A stretch of 64,000 bases of DNA from Zingiber officinale (taxonomy: Eukaryota; Streptophyta; Magnoliopsida; Zingiberales; Zingiberaceae), in the NCBI RefSeq assembly GCF_018446385.1, contig NC_056002.1, forward strand, positions 9,682,894 through 9,746,893, read 5' to 3'. Below the pieces are notes generated by a model, which ran no database searches, was not told the DNA's origin, and saw only the letters and a program-made list of their open reading frames with translations. Below are positions 11,279 through 20,665 of the stretch, one piece after another (the first letter of the stretch is position 1; each line of letters starts with the position of its first letter). The position numbers and the translations under genes were made by a program.

Positions 11279-11965
11279 GTAAGGATATTATAATCTGATG
11301 TGACATAATGAGTTGTTCCAGTGTCAATATACCAATCAGTAGATGAAAACTCTAGGGTTTTATCACAAATAGGCATAGATGAGAGGACTTTAGGATATAC
11401 TTGTGAAATAGATGGTTGTCTTGAGGCTGTAGGACCACTAATGAAATTTGAGTCAAATGGGCTAAGACATTGAATATCAAAATGCCCAATTCCGAGACAA
11501 ATTTTACATTTTACCCAAGACCAATCAAGTTTTTTAGGGCATATATTTCTAGTATGACCAACGATGTGACAAATCTGACATTGATCTGAACTTTTCTTTT
11601 AGCCTCTTTGATGTCGTTGAATATTTAACATCTAAAGTAAAAACAACTTGTCCGGCGGCAACTGTTGGGCGGTGTCACAAGAAAGAGCTTCTACTTTGTG
11701 GTCGATGGGCGTGTAGAAAAACCATAGAGACAAAATCGTTAAGGAAACCTTTTTTTGGAAGAGAAAGAAAACAGAGATTAAGGAAGAGGAAAGAGAAACA
11801 AAGGGGTTGGCGGCGGAAGAAAAGAGAGAAAAATAAGAAAATTAAAATATGTAGGAAAGAAGAAGATGCTTGAGGGGGGAAAAATTTTTTAAAAAAGGTT
11901 TGTCGTTTATTGGATCTCCGCCTCAAGAAGTTGAGAGAAAATAAAAAGAGATTGCTCTGATACCA
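11279..11965 (-). pseudogene. Ty1/copia gag-protease remnant
   Basis: The minus-strand frames show a zinc knuckle (CQICHIVGHTRNIC), a spacer and the start of a protease (WYIDTGTTHYVTSDYNIL). The sequence stops abruptly at the Tekay LTR edge. The N-terminal gag side (11600-11950) is too decayed to read. The remaining pol of this element should lie to the left of the window if it still exists. Confidence 0.75.
11954..11965 (-). other. Primer-binding site of copia remnant
   Basis: Minus strand TGGTATCAGAGC lies directly against the LTR end at 11966, the normal initiator tRNA-Met site. Confidence 0.88.
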
Positions 11966-12243
11966 TGTAAGAAGAAGAATAGGGAGAGAGTAAGAAATAA
12001 TATGAGAGAAATAAAATCTATTGTTCATTGATATTTGTCCTAAAGACAATACAATATATATTATTCAAAAATTACTTGGTCAATTCACCAATTAATAAAT
12101 AATAGAATTATTCTAAGAATAATTCTGAGAATTATTCTAATAACTTAACATAATTATTAGAATAATCCAAATACTAATATGTTTTGATTTGGTGATTTGA
12201 TCGGGTCAATTCTGGTAATTTTCTTTTATCTCTTTTACCAACA
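11966..12243 (-). repeat. 5' LTR of copia remnant (278 bp)
   Basis: The plus strand starts TGTAAGAAGAAG and ends ACCAACA, so the minus strand has TGTTGGT...TTACA termini. Length and position next to the primer site fit a short copia LTR. It contains repeated 'aataattctgagaattattc' AT-rich blocks near 12100-12150. Confidence 0.8.
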
Positions 12244-12512
12244 TCCCTGTGGTTCGACCCCGTGTTCTCAAGTGCAAACGTAACCACCACTTATCATCTT
12301 GGATAATCCCATGGGGTTATAGAGAAACACTTGCAAAAAATGTAGATTCGCTACATTAACGGTCTCCTAGTGCTGGCCCCACGGATATGGAGGGAGGAAC
12401 ATGCAGGTACACAGACATCAGACACATGGTGAGATAAATCCCAGGTCGTCAATTCCTGAGAATCGACCCCTAGTCATTACGCTAGAGATATGCGCCCACC
12501 GTTTGTGATATA
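12244..12512. other. Unassigned spacer
   Basis: No credible coding frame or recognised repeat. The phrase 'agaaacacttgcaaa' recurs at 12328 and 12954, on either side of the hAT-type element, which suggests an older repeated unit. Confidence 0.4.
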
Positions 12513-12520
12513 CCCTTGGG

Positions 12521-12943
12521 TAAGGATGACAATGGGTCAGGTTCGGGTCGAATTCTATATCCTCCATACCCATACCCATCGGGTATAGGATCTCCGATGG
12601 GTATACCCATATCCATTAAAGGATCGAATATCTTCTATAGTTATAATTTTTTTCTTTCTATCCAACTATTATCATTCAATAAAAATATATTAAAATTAAC
12701 ATCCTATTAAAAATATATATATAATTTTAAAAAATAGATTAAACATCTATATACTCTCCTCTTAATATCAATAAAAATAGTAAATTATTTTTGAAAAAAG
12801 AAAATTTTCTTTAATATATGTATATATATTATTTAATCGGATATTCGGGTCGGGTATCGGGTATTGACAGTCCCTTCATACCCTCCTCCATTTGGGTCGG
12901 ATATCGGATCCTCTATCGAGTTCGGATAAAATTGTCATCCCTA
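12521..12943. mobile_element. Small hAT-type non-autonomous element (423 bp)
   Basis: The terminal inverted repeats TAAGGATGACAAT and TAGGGATGACAAT differ by one base. Identical flanks CCCTTGGG (12513-12520 and 12944-12951) give the 8-bp duplication typical of hAT. The ends are rich in GGGTATCGGGT-type sub-repeats and the centre is AT-rich and non-coding. Confidence 0.85.
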
Positions 12944-12951
12944 CCCTTGGG

Positions 12952-14246
12952 GCAGAAACACTTGCAAACACCAACAAAAAGAGGGAGAAAACTGTCAGGA
13001 AGCAGGCCAAGAAAGGGTCCCTGATACAACTACTTCGACGATCAAATCAAGATCGAGAAAGAAGATGAACAATGGCATAACGAGAGAAAGGCAATATACT
13101 TACATATCTCTGTCAGCAGAGAAGAATCCCTTTTATAATTTCTCCGGTAATCTCCGCATTTAATGAGGTATTATATCACTGTTTGATAATCTGTCTAATC
13201 GTGCTTCCACTGTATCCTGCAGTCTCATCGTACGTATGAGAGAGTATTACGTATCTATACGAAGATATAATTTTCTAACTTTTGACAAACTCACATGCTA
13301 TATTAATGATGAAGCGGGCTTATGGATCAGAAGGTCTATTGCTATTGGGCTACTAGTCAAGAGATGGGTCACGGACAGAGACTATTCTTTCATGCAGAGT
13401 GAATAGGCTATGATAGTGTCCTAGAGGGGGTTGGGCCCGTAGACAACTAGCAAATTGGGGAGTTGGGATTTGAGAGTTTGTCCGATCGACATTAGTCGAT
13501 TGAGAGATGAGGGAAGCAGGGTCTCGTAGGCGTCCGACATAATTGAAGTTGGCACCTGCGAACTTGTTCGATCGACATTAGTCGATCAGGAGGTGAGGGG
13601 GAGCAGGATCCTATAGGTGTCTAACAGAGTTGGGTAGCTAGCCCATGAGAGCTTGTCTAATTGGCATTAGCCGATCTAGAGGTGAGGGAGAGCAGGCCCC
13701 ATAGGCATCCAACAGAGTGGGAATTGGACCCCTGAGAACTTATCCGATCGGTATTAATCGACCAGGAGGCGAGGAAAAGCAAAGTCTCATAGACGTTTGC
13801 CAGAGTTAGAGAGCTAAACCCCTGGAAACTTGTCTGATCGACGTAGGGCGACCAGAATGATTAGATCTTATTGGATAGATTACTTATCCTATCTTAGACT
13901 TTGACCTTCGGACCCCTCCCCCTTTTCGCCGTATTAGGCAGGGATCTCAGTGCATGTGAACTACAGATCTTGCTTTTATGGCCTTGAAAACTGCTTTCGA
14001 CTTCTCGAAGTGCAAAAATAAGAGACTTGCAATGTTCTCAAAGAGTTAGAATCAGATGAGTGGGTGCTTTGTTGTGAAGGGACGAAACAGACAGCTAGAC
14101 TTCTGATCTTGCCTCCTCTCACATAATCAAGATGAGAATTGTCCGATAAGTTGTCTGCACTTTGTAGACAAGGGACAGCAGACAGGAGCTGCAATTTCAA
14201 AATTAGGAAGGCAGCGGAAAAAAAATATTAAACTCCTAGGAATTTT
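12952..14246. repeat. Repeat-derived spacer with a degenerate tandem array (13470-13870)
   Basis: Between 13470 and 13870 a unit of about 85-95 bp recurs four to five times, with the core 'cttgtccgatcgacattagtcgatcaggaggtgaggg'. The flanks hold no readable protein frame. The composition (palindromic CGATCGACATTAGTCGATC core) resembles LTR U3 cassettes elsewhere in the window, but no LTR edges were found. The short ORF at 13976-14200 on the minus strand is unsupported. Confidence 0.55.
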
Positions 14247-14755
14247 TAGGGGTGTAATCGAGCCGAGCCGAGTCGAGCCGAACTCTTAGATGTTTGAGTT
14301 TGACTCGTTTATAATCGAGCCGAACTCGAGCTTTATTTAACGAATATATTCATGACTCACGAACTTATTCGAGCTTTTATCGAGCCTAAACAAACTTAAT
14401 AAATATAAATTATAAATTTAAATATTCATTAAAAACTAAATTATATATTTTTTAAAAATTATAATATTCTTATTAAAATTTATAATTTTATTCTAATAAA
14501 TAAATTTAATATATTTATCTATGTTATTTATACGTAAGTATAAAATCTATAAATTCAATATTAAAATTATTTTATTTTTATTTAAAAGTTAATTCATTAG
14601 CTTAACGAACATGTTCACGAGCTAACGAGCCGAATATTGTGAAGCTTGAGCTTGGTTTGTTTATCTTAACAAGTCTCATTAAACGAGCTCAAACGAATTT
14701 TTATCGAATCGAGCTTCAAATAGCTCACGAGCGGCTTGGCTCATTTACACCCCTA
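14247..14755. mobile_element. hAT-type MITE, TAGGGGTGTAA family (509 bp)
   Basis: The ends are TAGGGGTGTAATCGAGCC and, inverted, TAGGGGTGTAAATGAGCC. The arms are rich in GAGCTCGAGC-like words and the centre is AT-rich. No exact target duplication is left (GGAATTTT against AGGATTCT). A sister copy lies at 31981-32438. Confidence 0.75.
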
Positions 14756-15236
14756 AGGATTCTTACCAAAACATATTTTTTTTAAAAAAAAAAAATCTCA
14801 AAATGGACAGCCTTCTCAATGAACCAAATATATGCACAAGAAGCGTAGTCCCCAGTTCTTGTTTAGTTGTTCTATTTTGTCATGCAGAAATAAAAGTTCT
14901 GTACTGGATTATCATATTCGCACATATTTTCCTAAAGCAAGCCGAATTCATTGATTCAAGAAAGGAAGTATTATAACATTCTGATAAAATGAATTACTTG
15001 TAATACACATGACACAAAGTAGAAAAACAATGAACAAGCTATGGAATATATAGAACAAAGGAACTCATATAAGGAACATGGAAATGGTATCAGCATAGAG
15101 AATCCATGAAGGTGGCGAACTAATTTTGTACTGTGTCTATGACAATAACTCGATCATTTAATTCTGAGACTGACTGACCAAGGTCCAGCACCATGAACAG
15201 GAAATGAACTATCAGATGCATCCAATGAATTGTAGG
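14756..15236. other. 3' flank of the STOP1-like gene
   Basis: AT-rich, with no recognised gene. It probably holds the 3' UTR and polyadenylation region of the minus-strand zinc-finger gene. Confidence 0.5.
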
Positions 15237-16607
15237 TTACTGAAAACCATCAATTCCACCAAAGTTGAAGGAGTCTATGTTCATAGAGAAAAAGCCATAA
15301 TCATCTTCAGCACTTCCGAAGTCTGGAACATTAGTAACTCCAATTGCATTGTCAGAGAAGAGATCATTTGTTTCCTCCATTTTGGTAGTTACTTCGCAGC
15401 TATGCCCTTGATCTGAGGTTCCCTGACCTTTAATTTCATCCATGGGCAGTGCTGGTGTGTGACCCTGGAATAGTGCAATGTGCCCAAACAACTTGTCTTT
15501 CCTCGAGAATGTAGTTCCACAAGAACAAAGCCATTTGTCGCTACCACAGTGTTTCTCATGAGTTTTCAAATCTGCCATCACTGAAAACTTTTTGTTGTTG
15601 CACTTCCTGCAGATGTAGCTCTTGTCACAATGGCTTCTCTTGTAGTGGTTCTTCACACACAAAATTGTCTTCAGAGGCAGGAAATTCTTGTGCTCACGGT
15701 TTCTCTTGCAACCAACAAAAGGACATGAATATCTCTTTAGAAGCACAGGTTCAGAACTTGCTTCTTTCTGTGGTTTGGAGAGGGCAGATGGACTCTTGTA
15801 CTCGTCTCCATGGCCTCTCATATGCATCCTTAGGTTAGCATCTCTTTTGAACCCCTTCCCGCAGATTGTGCAGAAGTGTGTGTGTGGTGCTAATATCTCC
15901 TCCTTTTCGAGTTGCAAAACCTCATATGATCCAGGAGGAAGGTTTTCTCCACTTACCCCATCTCCACTATCCTTCACATCATTGTCATCTGCGGGCATTG
16001 ATTTGATTCCCTCATCGTCCCATTCACCCAGACCTTTGATAAGCTCTTCATATTCAGAAAGCTCAGTTCCCTCTGAAACAAGGTCAAGCTTTTGTTGCGA
16101 AGTGCCAACAAGTCCCAAGTCAGAGGCAGAATCTGGAATACTGGGGATTTGTCCAACAGAGCTGCCACCGTTTGCAAGAACATTTTTCATTGAGAGCAGA
16201 AGGGTTCCTGCTGTAGAGATCAACTGAATTATGATAGAAGTTAGATCTGTGTTTATGAGCTGCTGCTGCACAGCAAATTCATTCGATTGGGTTGAGATCC
16301 TGCCTTTGTTGTTAAGGGTGGAACGAACTATGTCCCGAATTTGATGGATCTTCTGCTCTAGAAAATCCAGGTTGTTAAGCATAGCTCTTGGATCCAAATT
16401 CATTTTGAATTGTGGGGTCTGATAAGACTGATCGGATGAGTTGTGATCTAAGTTTGATGAGAATTTGATCAAGGACTGCTCACTTCTAGCATCAAAACAT
16501 ATATCTATGGAGTTGGACACGTCGACTTGGTGGTTCTGATTAAGATTTCTTGATTGATCTCCCCCCGAAGAGGAAGCTTCAAAAATTGGCCTCCGTTTAG
16601 AATCCAT
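15237..16607 (-). CDS. STOP1/ART1-like C2H2 zinc-finger transcription factor
   Basis: An uninterrupted 456-residue frame. The N-terminal half is acidic and Ser/Asn-rich with a short helix (LNNLDFLEQKIHQIRDIV, about 77-95). Four zinc fingers follow in the STOP1 arrangement: FCTICGKGFKRDANLRMHMRGH (C2H2, about 244-266), CPFVGCKRN..NHYKRSHC (about 292-326), CRKCNNKKFSVMADLKTHEKHC (about 330-353) and CSCGTTFSRKDKLFGHIALFQGH (about 356-382). In this family the protein is a nuclear activator of malate and citrate transporter and aluminium-tolerance genes and is needed for growth at low pH. Length is close to rice ART1 and Arabidopsis STOP1 (family knowledge). The single coding exon is also usual. 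A non-coding first exon probably lies near 17198-17430. Whether it is the STOP1 ortholog or a STOP2-type paralog cannot be told here. Confidence 0.93.
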   Translation of the reverse strand: MDSKRRPIFEASSSGGDQSRNLNQNHQVDVSNSIDICFDARSEQSLIKFSSNLDHNSSDQSYQTPQFKMNLDPRAMLNNLDFLEQKIHQIRDIVRSTLNNKGRISTQSNEFAVQQQLINTDLTSIIIQLISTAGTLLLSMKNVLANGGSSVGQIPSIPDSASDLGLVGTSQQKLDLVSEGTELSEYEELIKGLGEWDDEGIKSMPADDNDVKDSGDGVSGENLPPGSYEVLQLEKEEILAPHTHFCTICGKGFKRDANLRMHMRGHGDEYKSPSALSKPQKEASSEPVLLKRYSCPFVGCKRNREHKNFLPLKTILCVKNHYKRSHCDKSYICRKCNNKKFSVMADLKTHEKHCGSDKWLCSCGTTFSRKDKLFGHIALFQGHTPALPMDEIKGQGTSDQGHSCEVTTKMEETNDLFSDNAIGVTNVPDFGSAEDDYGFFSMNIDSFNFGGIDGFQ

Positions 16608-16623
16608 AAAGCCGTTTTACAAC

Positions 16624-17197
16624 CTTCAGCCATTTTGAAAACCAAGAGTGAGAATCAGATGAGGAAAAAAAAATGAAGTTGTGATTACATATTGGCAATA
16701 GAAATCATGTTCAGGAAGGAGGCCACTGTGAGAACGATAAAGCTACCAAAGTTTCAAGAAACGCAAAGTCAATGGGGACGAAGGTCTAATCCATCATCAA
16801 TCAATATAGCAGTTTAAGCCAGTAACTGTAAAAAAGTAAAGAAAAGACTCGTATGAAAACCAAAAGCAAAGATCATAATAAACATTAAAACGCTCTACTC
16901 CGATCTAACTTGTACTAAAAGATAAGTTTCACTCAGTACCTACCAAACAAACAATTCCTCTATCAAGATTGCAGGACAAGAACATGAAATCACACCTACC
17001 TCACTTCCCTCTTATGAACAATCTAAAAGATAAAAGTCAAACAACACATGAACAAACAAAATGATAACCAGCTGAACAAAAACACGCAGATTTTTTTCAA
17101 AAAGCTTCAACCTTTCCTCGTGGATTCTGAAAGATCCAATCTCAACCACTTTCTCCGACTACCACGAAAGAATCAAAAAAGAGAGAAGTGGACTCAC
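16624..17197 (-). other. Probable 5' UTR intron of the STOP1-like gene
   Basis: On the minus strand a donor GTGAGT follows ...CTGCTTAT at 17197. A long pyrimidine tract near 16660 is followed by the first downstream AG at 16625-16624 (CTGAAG/GTTG). If spliced this way, the upstream ATG at 16633-16631 is removed from the mRNA. This is an inference from splice signals only. Confidence 0.5.
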
Positions 17198-17648
17198 ATA
17201 AGCAGATCCCTACGAGCTGAAGCAACGAAATGGAGAAGAGACTCGTCGCCTCCGCGGCAGCAGCTACCAACCGATAGCTCCTCCGATTGCAAAATCCAAG
17301 TCAACGCACCGGCCCTCCTCTTCGCATCCGCATTCAGCTCGCCCGCCGCCCCTCCCTCTGCGTCGACGAACCCACGTACTGAATTGACTACTACTTTGTC
17401 GTCTTCCACTCTTCGTCGTGCGAGTTGCATTAAAATAGGGTTGTTAGAAAACTGCAGAGTAACGTGTACTGCACGAACTCTATGAGTAAACTGTTCCAGC
17501 GCTTCTTAATTGGCCTAAGGAAATAATATTAAAAGGATCGGAGGGAGAACGATTTGAAATTGCAAATTATACAAAATCATATTCATTTTCTTTGGTTGGT
17601 TAATCTTGTGGAATAAGGGAACAAATGGAAAAAAGCCAAAAAGATAAT
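17198..17648 (-). other. Probable STOP1 5' UTR/promoter and AMT 3' flank
   Basis: The stretch 17210-17430 is GC-richer than its surroundings and reads CT-rich on the minus strand, as a plant 5' UTR would. No protein frame in it resembles a known family. The remainder up to 17648 follows the stop codon of the ammonium transporter. Confidence 0.45.
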
Positions 17649-19300
17649 CTAAACATTCTGTGTGACGCCGGTAGCAGCGTGGGGCTGCTGCAGCTCCACG
17701 TCGTCGGAGAACCTCAGCAAGTGCCCGGCCACGTCGTACTTCTCGCCGTCGCCCCAGAGCGCGTAGGCCTCCTCGCCGTGCACCTCGTCGTCGCCGATCT
17801 GCATCTGCTCGTGGGACATGCGCAGCGGCATGACGAGGAGAATGAGGAGGCAGATGAGGGAAGTGACGACGGCGTTCCAGGCGACGATGAAGGCGGCACC
17901 GGCGAGCTGCTTGAGGAGCTGGACCCCGCCGACGCCGCCGTAGACGCCGCCGCGGGAGTTGGTGACGGGGAGGAAGAGGTTGCAGAGGACGGGCTCCGCG
18001 AAGAGGCCGGTGGTGGCGCCGCCGAGCAGGCCGGCGACGGCGTGGGTGTGGAAGACGCCGAGGGTGTCGTCGATGTTGCTGAGGAAGGACCACCGGCGGT
18101 GCAGCACCATCATGGTGAACCAGGGGATGCTGCCGGATAGGATGCCCATCACCATGGCCGCCCACCCTTGGACCAGTCCTGCCGGTTCGTTAATTTGGGG
18201 ATTTAGGGTTTGCGCCGGTTCGAGACACGATTACATATTTGGGTGGGTTTAGGTCTAGGGTTGGTACCTGCACCGGGAGTGATGCAGACGAGGCCGGTGA
18301 TCATCCCTTGCACGGCGCCGATGACGGACGGCTTCTTGAAGAAGATCACGTCGAGCGTCGTCCAGATAAGGAGGCTCATCGACGCGCAGATATGGGTGTT
18401 GAGCACCGCCATGGAAGAGTCGATGTTGGCCGCGTAGGGGTCGCCGCCGTTGAACCCCGTCCACCCGAGCCACAGCAGCCCAGCGCCGGCCAACACCAGC
18501 AGCACGTTGTTGGGCGGGAACCTCTCGCGGTCGCCCACCGATCTCGGCCCGACCTGTACCAATTACGGGCTCCGTGGTTTTAGGGTTCGGGCCCAAATCC
18601 CTAGTGAACATTACATTACTTGGGCAAAACGTAAACCCTAGCTCACCCAATATGCAGAGGTGAGGCCGGCGATGCCGGAGGACAAGTGGATGACGTATCC
18701 GCCGGAGTAGTCGATGACGCCCCACTGGAAGAGGAAGCCGCCGCCCCAGAGGGAGAAGGCGCCGACGGTGTAGGAGAAGGTGAGCCACAGGGGGACGAAG
18801 AGCATCCACGCCTTGATGCTCATCCGCCCGAGGAGGGATCCGGCGAGGATGACGACGGTGATCCCCGCGAACACGCACTGGAAGTAGACCATGGAGGCCA
18901 TGGGATAGTACGGCATGGCCATAGGCGTCTCGACCTGGCCGGAGTGGTAGTAATGGGCGGTGGCCGGCAAAGCCGCCTGCTCGATGAGCAACTTCTGGCC
19001 GAGCGCCGGCTTGGCCTTCCCCCAGAAAGGCAGGAGCTTGTCGCCGAAGGACATGTTGTAGGCCCAGACGACCCAGCAGATCCACACGGCGGCGAAGGCG
19101 TACAGCGCCATGAACGCTGAGTTGACCGCCCACTTCTTCTTCACGATGCTGCCGTAGAGGATCACCAGCCCCGGCACGCTCTGCAGCCCCACCAGCGTCG
19201 CCGACACCATCTGCCACGCATTGTCCCCCTTGTTCAGCCAATCCTTCACCGCCGCCGACGTGTTTCCCTGGTAAGCTACCGGCACCGACGACGTCGACAT
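17649..19300 (-). CDS. AMT2/AMT3-type ammonium transporter (3 exons)
   Basis: Coding exons are 19300-18647, 18553-18268 and 18178-17649, all with GT-AG introns, giving 489 residues. This matches the usual length of plant AMT2/MEP-like transporters. Seen: [10 protein letters not shown] near the N-terminus, many hydrophobic helices (eleven are expected), the signature [13 protein letters not shown] with Asp197 and pore His205, and [14 protein letters not shown] with the second pore His359. The cytosolic tail has [21 protein letters not shown]. The family moves ammonium across the plasma membrane through a trimer whose tail gates the pores. Start: ATG at 19300 (MSTSS) is preferred; an in-frame ATG lies at 19324, 8 codons upstream. 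Exons are strongly GC-rich compared with flanks. AMT2 against AMT3 subclade needs a tree. Confidence 0.95.
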
Positions 19301-20665
19301 GGCTAAAGCCCACTGAATCCGCACACCTGTCAGTTCTTCTGATCGTTTGACTTGGTATCTCGCTCTATTGTAACTGCAACATCAAATCAAATTAAATTAA
19401 ATTAATTTTAATTTTATTTTCAATTTTCAAAGCATCACAAATCGTCCAGTAGAATAAATTAGCAGTTAGCTTGATGCAGACTTGCTGAAGTAAGCGAATA
19501 ACATTTTAGAAATCAAACAAATTTTAAACAATAAATATTTTATTATTATTTATTTATTTTTATCAATTTCATCTCATCCACATGTGAGTGAATTTATTTT
19601 ATTGTGAAGTCTCATGTTTGGACGAGTCGTTTTGTTTGTCTTGCCCTTGTAAGAAACGTCACCATGGTGAATAAATAAAACTCAATGTGTCACCGCGTTA
19701 ATTAAATTATTCACTAAAGAAAATTAGTTATGAATTATATGTAGTGTCTTTCTTTTCTTTTTTTAATAATGAATTGATGAACTGGAGACAATGAATATGG
19801 AAGATAAACAAGTATCCCTTGAATTATTATTGAAAAGAAAAATGCCAAAGTTGTCATCTCAAAGTATGAATCCGTTAGAACTTTGTGTAACAGCTTTTTC
19901 CCCCCAAGTGTTACGAGTACCACCGAAGTACCACTGAATGATTACTAAGTGCTATAAATTTAGAATACAAGAATTTTTATTTCCTAAATGGGTGATTAAC
20001 TGTAATGGGATCTTAATATCATTTGGTGGAACCTAAGAAAACAAGATTAAATTTTTTACAGTTTAGTGACATCTTAATAATTATCTAGTAAAACTTATGT
20101 AATGCTACAATAGTAATAATTATGTAGCGTTTAGGTAGCATCTACAATTAAAAATTTTATATTGTAAATTCATGCCATTTTGTTAACAATTTCATGGTAA
20201 ATTTTATTTTAAATTTTAAATTTTTATATTATCAATTTTTATAGATAATAATATTTCATGCCTAACACAACCACAATACATATGTAAGGTCGGGCTATAG
20301 CAAAGGAAAGAGATCAATTATAGATAGGATTGTAAATTAGTCGTGCCGAACCAAGTTTTATGATATTTAAGATTGTGTGCGGAGCTAGGTTTTATGATGT
20401 TTAAGATTGTTTGATAAGATAATTAAGTCAAGTCAAGTTGAATCCAAAATGAACCAAGCTCTTAAAATGATCGCTCAAGCTTGATTTGGTTCATTTTTTA
20501 CGAGTTTTAGTTTGGTTCAAATTTGGTTTGTTTAAATGTTATTGAACTCTAAATTCAAGCTTTTTTTATTTCAAATTTTTATATTTTAAACTTATTTGGT
20601 TGGTTAGTGAGCTTGATAATATAAACTTGTTTATTCATTTTAATTTTTTTTATTTAGCATGTTGA
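19301..20665. other. AT-rich region upstream of AMT, with decayed repeats
   Basis: Contains the probable promoter of the minus-strand transporter. Around 20325-20640 the sequence resembles a diverged copy of the TAGGGGTGTAA hAT-type family (words such as 'aaccaagc', 'gctcaagcttg'), but the ends are lost. No protein frame is supported. Confidence 0.45.

Noticed and set aside
17515-19313. Long ORFs on both strands over the AMT exons (for example 18255-19313 and 17625-18140)
   Set aside because: They are shadow frames of a GC-rich gene; the true frame has all family motifs and splice sites.
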